From JAWMQL01 sp033283165 (GTDB taxonomy: Bacteria; Pseudomonadota; Gammaproteobacteria; Pseudomonadales; Halieaceae): 64,000 nucleotides of DNA. The notes under the pieces are model-generated. The model was not told the DNA's origin. It worked only from the letters and a program-made list of their open reading frames with translations, and ran no database searches. This document shows, piece after piece, positions 25,203 through 34,061 of the stretch; the first letter of the stretch is position 1; every line of letters starts with the position of its first letter. Location: assembly GCA_033283165.1 (NCBI GenBank), contig JAWMQL010000005.1, positions 290,808-354,807 on the forward strand. Reading direction: 5' to 3'. The position numbers and the translations under genes are program-made.

Positions 25203-27059
25203 TCATGGTTGCCGCGGTTTCCGTTTCCCGGTCTTGTTGCCGCTGTCGTGCTTTCTGTTGGCGCCCCTGCCGTCACCGCGATGCCTGCCGTCAATCCCCC
25301 GACTGCTATCAAGCCTTGAGATCTGCAAGCGCTGGCCGCTGACCCACACCGATTTCAGGTGCCGGAAAATCTCCTTGGGCATGCCTTCGGGCAGGTCCAC
25401 GATACTGTGGTCGTCGTGTATGTCGATGCGCCCGATATACTCGGCGTCGATTTCCGCCTCGTTGGCGATGGCACCCACGATATTGCCGGGTTTCACCCCG
25501 TGCTGGTGCCCGACCTCGATTCGAAAGCGCTCCATGCCCTTGTCCGGCTGGCCGGGCCTCGCCTGGCCGGGCCTCGCCTGGCCGGGCCTTTCCTGGCCGG
25601 GCCTCGCCTGGCCGGGCCTTTCCTGGCCGGGCCTTTCCTGGCCGGGCCTCGCCTGGCCGGACCCCTCCCTGTGACCGGACTTGCTCTTTGCCGGGGGCGT
25701 TTTCTCCTGTGGCGGATTGCCGTCGCCCCGGGTCCCGGGTTTCGCTACCAGTGGTTTCTTGCCCTGGGCCATGGCACCCAGGGCGGCTGCCACCTCGATC
25801 ACCGGGACCCCGTAGTCCCGCTGGTACTCTTCCACCAGTTTACGGAACAGGTCCAGCTCCTGGCTGGCGAGTGTCTCCGTGATCCTCTGCTTGAGCTTGC
25901 CGATCCGCTTGTCGGTCACCTGCTCGGCGGTGGGCAGCTCCATCTTCTCGATGGCCTGGCCGGTGGCCTTTTCGATGGCGCGCAACAGACGGCGTTCCCT
26001 GTTAGCCGCAAACAGGATAGCGTCGCCTTCCCGCCCGGCCCGACCCGTGCGACCGATTCGGTGGACGTAAGCCTCCACGTCGTAGGGAATATCGTAGTTG
26101 ATCACGTGGCTGATACGCCCCACATCCAGGCCCCGGGCGGCCACGTCGGTCGCTACCAGAATATCCAGCTTGCCGGACTTGAGCTTATCGATAGTGGTCT
26201 CGCGCTGCTTTTGCGGGATATCGCCGTTGAGGGCTGCCGCGCTGTAGCCCCGGGCGGCCAGCTTGTCCGCCAACTCCACGGTTGCCAGGCGCGTGCGTAC
26301 AAAAATGATAACGCCGTCGAACTCCTCCACTTCCAGAATCCGGGTCAGCGCATCCAGTTTGTGCACGCCCGCCATCATCCACACCCGCTGACGAATGGAC
26401 TGGTTGGTAACCGTCTGCACCTCGATGGCGATCTCCCTGGGGTCGTTCAGGTGCTGCTGGGCTATCCGCCTGATCGCATCGGGCATGGTGGCCGAGAACA
26501 GGGCGATCTGGCGCTGCGGTGGGGTCTGATCCAGGATCCACTCGACGTCGTCGATAAACCCCATCCGCAACATCTCGTCCGCCTCGTCCAGGACCAGCGT
26601 CCGCAGGGAAGAGAGGTCCAGGGAGCCGCGCCGCATGTGGTCCATCACCCGCCCGGGAGTACCCACCACCACCTGCACGCCGCGCTGCAGCTGGCGGAAC
26701 TGGCCCCGGTAATCGGCTCCGCCATACAGGGGCAGCACGTGAAAATCTTTCAGGTAGCTGGCGTACTTCTGGAAGGCTTCCGCCACCTGTATCGCCAGTT
26801 CCCGGGTCGGCGCGAGCACGAGTACCTGGGGCAGGCGCTGCTCGTTGTCGAGCCTGGCCAGAACGGGTAGCGCGAAAGCTGCGGTTTTGCCGGTCCCGGT
26901 CTGGGCCTGGCCCAGCACATCAGCACCCTCCAGCAGCGGCGGAATCGTTGCCGCCTGGATAGCAGAAGGGGTTTCATAGCCGACATCGGCCAGCGCCTGT
27001 TGCAGGGTCGCGGGAAGATCCAGCTCGGCGAAGCTGGTTACCGCCTTTTCAGTAGACAT
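25203..27059 (-). CDS. deaD: DEAD-box RNA helicase DeaD/CsdA
   Basis: A 618-residue helicase. The core has all motifs in order: Q-motif region (FAELDLPATLQQAL), AQTGTGKT (motif I), PTRELAIQ, TPGRVMDH, LDEADEML (motif II), SATMP (III), IIFVRTR, DVAARGLDV and HRIGRTGRAGR (VI). After the core come a dimerisation region, a disordered linker with Gly-Gln-Ala/Glu-Arg-Pro repeats at about residues 465-504, and a DbpA-type RNA-binding domain (IEVGHQHGVKPGNIVGAIANEAEID) before a basic tail. It acts in ribosome assembly and mRNA turnover, particularly in the cold. GAGGTAACCTG precedes the ATG. Confidence 0.95.
   Translation of the reverse strand: MSTEKAVTSFAELDLPATLQQALADVGYETPSAIQAATIPPLLEGADVLGQAQTGTGKTAAFALPVLARLDNEQRLPQVLVLAPTRELAIQVAEAFQKYASYLKDFHVLPLYGGADYRGQFRQLQRGVQVVVGTPGRVMDHMRRGSLDLSSLRTLVLDEADEMLRMGFIDDVEWILDQTPPQRQIALFSATMPDAIRRIAQQHLNDPREIAIEVQTVTNQSIRQRVWMMAGVHKLDALTRILEVEEFDGVIIFVRTRLATVELADKLAARGYSAAALNGDIPQKQRETTIDKLKSGKLDILVATDVAARGLDVGRISHVINYDIPYDVEAYVHRIGRTGRAGREGDAILFAANRERRLLRAIEKATGQAIEKMELPTAEQVTDKRIGKLKQRITETLASQELDLFRKLVEEYQRDYGVPVIEVAAALGAMAQGKKPLVAKPGTRGDGNPPQEKTPPAKSKSGHREGSGQARPGQERPGQERPGQARPGQERPGQARPGQARPGQPDKGMERFRIEVGHQHGVKPGNIVGAIANEAEIDAEYIGRIDIHDDHSIVDLPEGMPKEIFRHLKSVWVSGQRLQISRLDSSRGIDGRHRGDGRGANRKHDSGNKTGKRKPRQP
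25548..25667. repeat. 15-bp tandem repeat, eight units, inside deaD
   Basis: Eight 15-bp units beginning ctggccggg on the plus strand, with either ctcgc or ctttc endings and a diverged last unit. They encode five-residue Gly-Gln-Ala/Glu-Arg-Pro units in the helicase linker. The unit length equals that of the repeat in the MFS gene, though the sequence differs. Confidence 0.95.
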
Positions 27060-27292
27060 CAGGTTACCTCGGGCGGCGTGACAGGCCAGCCCTCTGGGAA
27101 GGGCCGGCGATTATACCCGCTGCGAGCGAAAACTGAACCCCGCCCGGGGGCCGGCGATTGTGCCGCGGCAGGCGATCCAGTAGAATCCGCGCCCTTCCAC
27201 TCGCCGCATAAGAAAAAATCCCCGCCGATTGGTCATGTCCCCAGCGGCGCGCACTCCGCCCGGCGCCGCACCATCGCAGCAGAGATTTGCTT

Positions 27293-28858
27293 ATGTTTGA
27301 GATCAATCCCAGTAAAGGGACGAGCGTCAAGAACGACGTCCTGTCCGGAGTCACCGTGGCGCTGGCGCTGGTGCCCGAGGCTGTCGCGTTCGCTTTCGTT
27401 GCCGGGGTCGAACCCCTGGTGGGCTTATACGCGGCATTCATGGTCGGCCTGATCACCGCCTGCATCGGCGGACGACCGGGGATGATCTCCGGTGCAACCG
27501 GCGCCCTGGCCGTGGTGATGGTCGCCCTGGTCGCCGACCACGGCGTGGAATACCTGTTTGCGGCCGTCGTGTTGATGGGACTGCTGCAGGTGCTGGCCGG
27601 TGCCATGCGGCTGGGAAAGTTTATCCGCATGGTGCCCCACCCGGTGATGCTGGGATTTGTCAACGGCCTTGCCATCGTTATTTTCCTCGCCCAGCTGTCG
27701 CAGTTCGGTGTCCCCGGAGAGCCCGGCTGGCTGCAGGACACCTGGTTGCAAGGCACAATTCTCGACGTCGCCTGGCTGGAGGGAGCCCAGCTTTACATGC
27801 TGCTGGCGCTGGTGGGCATCACCATGTGCATCATCCACCTCCTGCCACGGCTAACCACCGCGGTGCCCTCTTCGCTGGCGGCCATTATCGTGGTCAGCCT
27901 GCTGGTGGCGGGACTGGGCCTGGATACCAGGGTGGTGGGTGACGTGGCGTCCATCAAGGGTGGCCTGCCGGTTTTCCACCTGCCCACGGTGCCGTTCAAT
28001 CTCGAGACCCTGGCCATCATCTTTCCCTATTCGGTAATCCTGGCCGCCATCGGCCTGATCGAGTCCCTGCTCACCCTGCGCCTGGTGGATGAAATCACCG
28101 AGAGCCGCGGTCGCGGTAACAGGGAATGTGTGGCCCAGGGACTCGCCAACACGACGACCGGCCTGTTCGGGGGTATGGGCGGTTGCGCCATGATCGGCCA
28201 GAGCATGATCAACGTGAACTCCGGCGGCCGCGGCCGACTGTCGGGAATCACCGCCGCGGTCGCCCTGCTGTTGTTCATCCTGTTTGCCTCACCGCTGATC
28301 GAGCAGATACCCCTCGCCGCCCTGATCGGGGTGATGTTTATCGTGGTCATCGGCACCTTCGAATGGAGCAGCTTCCGGGTGCTGCACAAGGTACCGCGCA
28401 GCGACGCCCTGGTACTGGTGCTGGTTTCCGCGGTGACCGTGGCGACCGACCTGGCGGTAGCGGTAGTGGTCGGGGTTATCGTTTCCGCACTGGTCTTCGC
28501 CTGGGAGCACGCCAAGCATATCCGGATCGAGGCCCGGGAGGACCACAAGGGTTCCACGGTCTACGCCGTGACCGGCCCGCTTTTTTTCGGTTCGGCCACC
28601 TCGTTCCTCGAAGCCTTCGAACCGGGTGAGGATAAGGACGATGTCATCATCGATTTCGCCCGCTCCCGGGTAGCGGACCACTCCGGGCTGGAGGCCATAG
28701 ACAGCCTGGCGGAGCGCTACCTGAATGCCGGCAAGACCCTGCACCTGGTGCACCTGAGCCAGGAGTGCCGACACCTGCTGACCAAGGCGCGTGGCCTGGT
28801 GGAGGTGAACGTCATCGAGGACCCGCGCTACTTTGTCGCCGATGACGCGCTAGGCTGA
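27293..28858 (+). CDS. SulP-family anion transporter with STAS domain
   Basis: A 521-residue inner-membrane protein with the SulP pattern: VALALVPEAVAFAFVAGVEPLVGLYAAF near the N-terminus, GRPGMISGATGALAVV, then a region with GNRECVAQGLANTTTGLFGGMGGCAMIGQS in the core, and a C-terminal cytoplasmic STAS domain (about residues 415-510, DVIIDFARSRVADHSGLEAID). Members carry sulfate, bicarbonate, chloride or carboxylates. The nearby sulfatase cluster makes sulfate tempting, but the genes are separated and differently oriented, so the substrate is left open. ATG 27293 is used rather than a TTG two codons earlier. Confidence 0.92.
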   Translation: MFEINPSKGTSVKNDVLSGVTVALALVPEAVAFAFVAGVEPLVGLYAAFMVGLITACIGGRPGMISGATGALAVVMVALVADHGVEYLFAAVVLMGLLQVLAGAMRLGKFIRMVPHPVMLGFVNGLAIVIFLAQLSQFGVPGEPGWLQDTWLQGTILDVAWLEGAQLYMLLALVGITMCIIHLLPRLTTAVPSSLAAIIVVSLLVAGLGLDTRVVGDVASIKGGLPVFHLPTVPFNLETLAIIFPYSVILAAIGLIESLLTLRLVDEITESRGRGNRECVAQGLANTTTGLFGGMGGCAMIGQSMINVNSGGRGRLSGITAAVALLLFILFASPLIEQIPLAALIGVMFIVVIGTFEWSSFRVLHKVPRSDALVLVLVSAVTVATDLAVAVVVGVIVSALVFAWEHAKHIRIEAREDHKGSTVYAVTGPLFFGSATSFLEAFEPGEDKDDVIIDFARSRVADHSGLEAIDSLAERYLNAGKTLHLVHLSQECRHLLTKARGLVEVNVIEDPRYFVADDALG

Positions 28859-29668
28859 CAGGCCGCTGACCGTCGCATACAGGTAATCACAGGCCTCCTG
28901 CAGGGGCATGGCCTTGACCGCGTCGCTGAACTGCTCGGTTCCCACCGGGCAGGTCACACCGCGATCTGTGAGGATGGCCAGCAAGCGCGGCCAGTCGAGC
29001 ACGCCCTCGCCGGGAGCCACCCGGTGCGCCAGGGTCTCCCGGATCGTATCGGGGCCGGCATCGGCACGCAGGTCGGAGACCTGGATGAAATGCAGTTTCT
29101 CGCCGGGCAGGGCCGCCAGCGAGGGGTAATCGGCTCCCGTGCGGGCAAAGTGCCAGGTATCGAGCACCAGTCCCAGGTTGGGTTCCGCCACCTCCGCCAC
29201 CAGGGACAGCGCCGCGGGCAGGTCGGGGATCGCACTCCAGGGCAGGAACTCCAGGGCAAAATTGAACAGGTAGCCGCGCGCCCGCGCGGTCCGGCACATC
29301 TCACCCAGGCGTGCGACCGCGGCCGCCCGATCCGCCATCTCGGCCTCCAGGCAGCCCACCATGACCACTTCCGGTGCAAACACATCCGCGGCGGCGAGCA
29401 TGACCTCGAGCTCCTCGAGATGGCCCGCCGGCGTGGCCCGGCTCCAGGCCGTTAGAAACTCCAGCACCGTGGCTTTCACACCGTGGCGATCCAGGACATC
29501 GCGAACCGCCTCCAGACTGCCCAGTTCCACGCGCGCCTCGTCCAGGCTCAGGAGCCAGAAAGACATTTCATTGAAACCTGCCGTCGCCGCCGCGGCGACC
29601 CGCTCCTCGAAGCTGTAACCGTCAGGCAGTGTGGCAAAGCAGACCAGCCGGTAGCGACTGAAAGCCAT
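28850..29668 (-). CDS. Sugar phosphate isomerase/epimerase family protein (TIM barrel)
   Basis: A 272-residue protein with the xylose-isomerase-like TIM-barrel layout. Candidate metal ligands are Glu in FALEFLPWSA, Asp and His in LVLDTWHFARTG, and His/Asp in LHFIQVSDLRAD. Such proteins interconvert keto and aldo sugars, dehydrate inosose or act on related polyols. No pathway partners adjoin it. GGGGGA lies 8 bases upstream of ATG 29668. Its 3' end overlaps that of the SulP gene by 9 bases. Confidence 0.8.
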   Translation of the reverse strand: MAFSRYRLVCFATLPDGYSFEERVAAAATAGFNEMSFWLLSLDEARVELGSLEAVRDVLDRHGVKATVLEFLTAWSRATPAGHLEELEVMLAAADVFAPEVVMVGCLEAEMADRAAAVARLGEMCRTARARGYLFNFALEFLPWSAIPDLPAALSLVAEVAEPNLGLVLDTWHFARTGADYPSLAALPGEKLHFIQVSDLRADAGPDTIRETLAHRVAPGEGVLDWPRLLAILTDRGVTCPVGTEQFSDAVKAMPLQEACDYLYATVSGLSA

Positions 29669-29749
29669 CAATGGTCCCCCGTTAGAATTCCGATCGTGTT
29701 CGTGTAGTCTCTGACACAGTGTAGAAGAGCGGAGCGCCCCGGAGGAAAA

Positions 29750-30550
29750 ATGAAGAACTTGCTAGAACCATATGGGCCTGCCGCAGTGGTCACCGGCGCA
29801 TCCTCAGGTATTGGCGAGGCCTTTGCATGCCTGCTGGCGGCCGCCGGTTTCGACCTGGTACTGGTGGCGCGACGCAGGGAAAGACTGGAGAAGCTCGCGC
29901 AGGAACTGGCGCAGCGCCATGGCGTCGAGGTCACTGTCTGCGAGGCCGACCTCAGCCAGCCGGACGCCGCCGACACGGTTGCCGCGGCATGCAGCGGCAG
30001 GGATATTGGCCTGCTCGTCAGCAATGCGGGATTCGGGATGAAGGGAGCGCACGAGCAAAACGACCCCGCCACCATGAGCCGGATGCTGGCGGTGAATTGC
30101 CACGCTCCGATGCAACTCACCCGTTGCTTTATCCCCGACCTGAAGCGGCGGGCCCGCAGCGGAATCATCATTACCAGTTCGGTGGAAGGCCTGCTGGGTT
30201 TCGCCTATTCCGCTCCCTACGCGGCGAGCAAGGCGTTTACCACCAGTCTGGCGGAGGGCCTTTGGGCGGAACTCAAGCCCCACGGAATCGACGTGCTGGG
30301 CCTGTGCCCGAGCAGTACCGATACGGAAACCCTGGCACTACAGGGGATAGACAAGTCGACCCTGGAAGGCATGATGCGCCCGGAGGAAGTCGCCGCTGAG
30401 GCCCTGGAGAATATCGCCAATGGCCCGATCCTGATTCCCGGTGCCCACAACCGGGAGTCTTTCAGCGGCCTGGTCGCCATGCCACGCAGGGAGGCCCTGT
30501 TGATGATGGCAGAGACCATGCGCGCCCTGGCCGGGCCCGATAACGGCTAG
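29750..30550 (+). CDS. SDR-family NAD(P)-dependent oxidoreductase
   Basis: A 266-residue classical short-chain dehydrogenase. It has the cofactor motif VVTGASSGIGEAFA, NAG in VSNAGFGM, the catalytic Ser in ITSSVEG and Y-x3-K in YAASKAFTTSL. The Arg after the second strand (VARRRERLE) suggests NADPH preference. The substrate is unknown. Its strong ribosome site is GGAGGAAAAATG. The stop codon overlaps that of the convergent ABC exporter by 4 bases. Confidence 0.9.
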   Translation: MKNLLEPYGPAAVVTGASSGIGEAFACLLAAAGFDLVLVARRRERLEKLAQELAQRHGVEVTVCEADLSQPDAADTVAAACSGRDIGLLVSNAGFGMKGAHEQNDPATMSRMLAVNCHAPMQLTRCFIPDLKRRARSGIIITSSVEGLLGFAYSAPYAASKAFTTSLAEGLWAELKPHGIDVLGLCPSSTDTETLALQGIDKSTLEGMMRPEEVAAEALENIANGPILIPGAHNRESFSGLVAMPRREALLMMAETMRALAGPDNG

Positions 30551-32376
30551 TCCGCCGCCAGGAAGCCACCCGACTGGTAGTCCCAGAGGCGCTTGTAGAT
30601 ACCGTCCAGTCGCAATAATTCGGCGTGGCTTCCGGTCTCCACGATCCGGCCCTCGTCCAGCACCACCAGCCGGTCCAGGGCCGCTATGGTTGACAGCCGG
30701 TGCGCGATGGCGATCACTGTCTTACCCTGCATGAGTTCATACAGACTGTCCTGAATGGCCAGTTCCACCTCCGAGTCCAGCGCCGAGGTGGCCTCGTCCA
30801 GCACCAGGATCGGTGCGTCCTTGAGCATCACCCTGGCGATAGCAACGCGCTGCCGCTGGCCACCGCTCAGTTTCACCCCGCGCTCGCCCACCCGCGCGTC
30901 CAGGCCGCGATTGCCCTGCTGGTCCTCCAGTACCTGGATGAAATCCCAGGCGCGAGCCTTGTGGACTGCCGCCAGGAGTTCCTCCTCGCTGGCGTCCTCG
31001 CGGCCATACAGGATATTCTCCCGCACGGTGCGGTGCAGCAGCGAGGTATCCTGGGTCACCATGCCGATATTGGCCCGGAGGCTGGACTGGGTCACGGCGC
31101 GTATGTCCTGGCCATCGATGCGGATGGCGCCGCTGTCCAGGTCGTAGAAACGCAACAGCAGGTTGACCAGGGTCGACTTGCCAGCCCCGGAACGACCGAT
31201 CACACCCACCTTCTCCCCCGGGGCGATGTGCAGGTCCAGCCCGTTGAAGACCTGCACGGCGCCGCCGTAGGCGAAGCTCACCCGCTCAAACTCGATTTCA
31301 CCGTGACTCGCTACCAGTTCCACCGCATCGTCACGATCCTGGACCGCAATCGGGCGCGACAGGGTACTGATCCCGTCCCGCACGGTGCCGATATTCTCAA
31401 ACAGGTCCGACACCTCCCACATGATCCACTCGCTGATCCCGTTCAGGCGCAGACAGAGGCCGATCGAGGCGGCTATCGCGCCGGGCGTAATGGCATCCAC
31501 GTACCACAGGTATACCGCGGTACCTCCCACCGAGAGCAGCATCAGGGTGTTGTTCACCGCCACCGCGGTTTCCATCCAGGTGACCAGACGCATCTGCGGG
31601 TGCACGGTACCGAGAAACTCCCCCATACCCTCGCGTGCATAAGCCGCCTCCCGCCGGGCGTGGGAGAACAGTTTTACCGTGGTGATGTTGGTGTAACTGT
31701 CCGCGATCCGACCGGTCATCATGGCCCGGGCGCCGGCCTGGGCCTCGGAAATTGCCTGCAGCCGCGGCAGCAGGATATAGAGTATGACGATGTACACCAG
31801 CAACCACAGGGCCAGTGGCAGCATCAGGCGCACATCCACCGCCGCGAACAGGGTCAGCACGGACAGGAAATACACTGTCACGTATACCATGATGTCCAGC
31901 AGTTTGATCACCGTGGTGCGCACCGCCAGCGCGGTCTGCATGACGCGGGTGGCGATACGTCCGGCGAACTCATCGTGGAAGAAACTGAGGCTCTGCCGCA
32001 GCAGGTAGCGGTGTGCCAGCCAGCGCACGATCATGGGAAAATTTCCCATCAGGGTCTGGTGCAGCAACAGCGACTGCAGGCCGACCAGCAACGGATAAAT
32101 TCCCAGCAGGCCCAGCGCCCACCACAATACCCCGCGGCCCTGCCCGGCCAGAGACTGCGGTGTCTGAGTCGCGAGCACATCCACAACCCGGCCCATGACA
32201 TCGAACATGGCCACCTCGACGACGGCGATGCCCATACTGAGGAGCCCCATCAGCAACAGGTAGGGCTCCAGCCCGCGCGCGTAGTGGCGACAAAACCGGT
32301 ACACCGAGCGGGGCGAACGCCCCACCGCGTCGGGCGGGAACGGGTCTACCAGTTTTTCGAAATAGTTGAACGCCAT
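30547..32376 (-). CDS. ABC transporter, fused permease and ATPase (exporter type)
   Basis: A 609-residue half-transporter. The N-terminal half has about six membrane segments and the C-terminal ATPase has GRSGAGKSTLVNLLL (Walker A), KLSGGQRQRVAIARVML (signature), ILVLDEATSALD (Walker B) and IAHRLST (switch His). This is the MsbA/multidrug exporter layout, acting as a dimer. The substrate is unknown; lipid or drug export is family-based inference. It stands alone, divergent from the cysteine synthase fusion gene. Confidence 0.93.
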   Translation of the reverse strand: MAFNYFEKLVDPFPPDAVGRSPRSVYRFCRHYARGLEPYLLLMGLLSMGIAVVEVAMFDVMGRVVDVLATQTPQSLAGQGRGVLWWALGLLGIYPLLVGLQSLLLHQTLMGNFPMIVRWLAHRYLLRQSLSFFHDEFAGRIATRVMQTALAVRTTVIKLLDIMVYVTVYFLSVLTLFAAVDVRLMLPLALWLLVYIVILYILLPRLQAISEAQAGARAMMTGRIADSYTNITTVKLFSHARREAAYAREGMGEFLGTVHPQMRLVTWMETAVAVNNTLMLLSVGGTAVYLWYVDAITPGAIAASIGLCLRLNGISEWIMWEVSDLFENIGTVRDGISTLSRPIAVQDRDDAVELVASHGEIEFERVSFAYGGAVQVFNGLDLHIAPGEKVGVIGRSGAGKSTLVNLLLRFYDLDSGAIRIDGQDIRAVTQSSLRANIGMVTQDTSLLHRTVRENILYGREDASEEELLAAVHKARAWDFIQVLEDQQGNRGLDARVGERGVKLSGGQRQRVAIARVMLKDAPILVLDEATSALDSEVELAIQDSLYELMQGKTVIAIAHRLSTIAALDRLVVLDEGRIVETGSHAELLRLDGIYKRLWDYQSGGFLAAD

Positions 32377-32541
32377 GACAGACCATCATCGCAGCCGGGC
32401 AATCACCCGGCCAGGCATAAATTGAATTTCCGCCATAGGATAGCAGGCCGGGGGCTTGCAATGCGCTGAGCAGACAGCCTCCAACCAGACTATCATGGAG
32501 AGTAAAATTCATGGCTCTTCAAAGGAAAAAGCGACATCACC

Positions 32542-34026
32542 ATGACTGCTCCCCGTGCCAACATCCTGGAGACCGTCGGTAATACACCGGTCGTTCGCAT
32601 CAACAAACTGGCCCCACCCCATGTCGACCTGTTCGTGAAAATCGAGGCCTTCAACCCCATGGGCTCGGTCAAGGACCGCCTGGCACTGGGCGTCATAGAC
32701 GCCGCGGAGCGGGATGGCAGCCTGCAGCCAGGGCAGACGGTGATAGAGGCCACCAGCGGCAATACCGGCATCGGACTGGCCATGGTTTGTGCCCAGAAAG
32801 GCTATCCCCTGGTCGTCACCATGGCGGAAAACTTCAGCGTGGAGCGCCGCCGCCTGATGCGCTTCCTGGGTGCGAGGGTGGTGCTGACCCCGGCTGCCGA
32901 AAAGGGTTCGGGCATGCTGGCCAAGGCGGTAGAGCTGGCGGAAAAACACGGTTGGTTTCTCGCCCGACAGTTCGAGAACGAGGCCAATGCCGACATACAC
33001 TCCCGCACCACGGCGCAGGAGATTCTGTCCGATTTTGAGGGCCTGCCACTGGACTACTGGGTTACCGGTTTCGGCACCGGCGGTACGCTCAAGGGCGTGG
33101 CCCGGGTACTTAAACAACAGCGACCCGGGGTCCGTATCGTGGCCACCGAGCCGGAGAACTCCGTCATGCTGGGCAGCGGAATTCCGCAGCAGATCAGGGC
33201 CGACGGGAGTCCCGCGGCGAGCCATCCCAACTTCCGCCCACACCTGATGCAGGGCTGGTCACCGGACTTTATCTCAAAGCTGGCAAGCGACGTGCTCGCT
33301 GACGCATTGGTGGACGAGTTCGTGGCCGTCAACGGCGAGAAATCCCTGCGCCTGTGCCGGGAACTCGCCACCCGCGAGGGTATTTTCTGCGGCATCTCCG
33401 GCGGCGCCACCCTGCACGGCGCTCTGCAGGTGGCGGCAAGGGCGGCACCCGGAGCCAGTATCCTGTGCATGCTGCCCGATACCGGTGAACGCTACCTCAG
33501 CACCCCCCTGTTTGAGGATATCCCCGCCGACATGACGGCGGAGGAAGTGGAGATATCTGAATCAACCGCTGGCTACCGGTTCGGAGCGTCAGCCTCCGCC
33601 CCGAGCGGTCCGGGAGAAGCGCCCAGGGCAAAGGAATCCGCTCTGGCTTTCGTCGACGAGGTGGTGAATGACCCGGACCAACCGGTTGTAATGTTCGCTC
33701 TAGAGTGGTGTGAGTTCTGCTGGTCGGTGCGCAAGATGTTTGCCGAGTTGGGACTGAACTATCGCTCGGTCGACCTGGATTCTGTCGAATACCAGGCGGA
33801 CAGCCTGGGCGGCAATATCCGCGTGGCGCTACAGGAGCGCATCGGGTCCCCCACCATCCCGCAGATCTTCGTCGGCGGCGAGCACATCGGAGGCGCCACA
33901 GAGACTTTTGACGCCTTCAATGACGGCCAGCTGCAGCGCCTCTTGCGGGACAGGCACATCACTTTCGACGAGGAGAAAAGTTTCGATGCCTACAGCTTTC
34001 TTCCAACCTGGCTGCACCCGCGCTAA
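32542..34026 (+). CDS. Cysteine synthase-glutaredoxin fusion protein
   Basis: A 494-residue protein. Residues 1-320 form a fold-type II PLP enzyme of the O-acetylserine sulfhydrylase/cystathionine beta-synthase group, with the PLP Lys44 in FNPMGSVKDRLA, the substrate loop TSGNTGIGLAM at 71, and GTGGTLKGV for phosphate binding. After a 45-residue Ala/Ser/Pro-rich linker, residues about 365-470 form a glutaredoxin-like domain with WCEFCWSV (Cys390, Cys393), SPTIPQIFVGGEHIGG holding the cis-Pro and glutathione contacts. Cysteine synthase makes cysteine from sulfide and O-acetylserine; the glutaredoxin part could reduce the active site or a disulfide substrate. Confidence 0.88.
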   Translation: MTAPRANILETVGNTPVVRINKLAPPHVDLFVKIEAFNPMGSVKDRLALGVIDAAERDGSLQPGQTVIEATSGNTGIGLAMVCAQKGYPLVVTMAENFSVERRRLMRFLGARVVLTPAAEKGSGMLAKAVELAEKHGWFLARQFENEANADIHSRTTAQEILSDFEGLPLDYWVTGFGTGGTLKGVARVLKQQRPGVRIVATEPENSVMLGSGIPQQIRADGSPAASHPNFRPHLMQGWSPDFISKLASDVLADALVDEFVAVNGEKSLRLCRELATREGIFCGISGGATLHGALQVAARAAPGASILCMLPDTGERYLSTPLFEDIPADMTAEEVEISESTAGYRFGASASAPSGPGEAPRAKESALAFVDEVVNDPDQPVVMFALEWCEFCWSVRKMFAELGLNYRSVDLDSVEYQADSLGGNIRVALQERIGSPTIPQIFVGGEHIGGATETFDAFNDGQLQRLLRDRHITFDEEKSFDAYSFLPTWLHPR

Positions 34027-34061
34027 CGGCGCCAGCACCCGCCGGGCCGGGGCGCGACGAA

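Noticed and set aside
25359..26870. 503-residue plus-strand frame
   Set aside because: It is antisense to the DeaD helicase; its repeats are the reverse reading of the helicase linker.
30700..32469. 589-residue plus-strand frame
   Set aside because: It is antisense to the ABC exporter and is rich in Gln and His, typical of GC-rich shadow frames.
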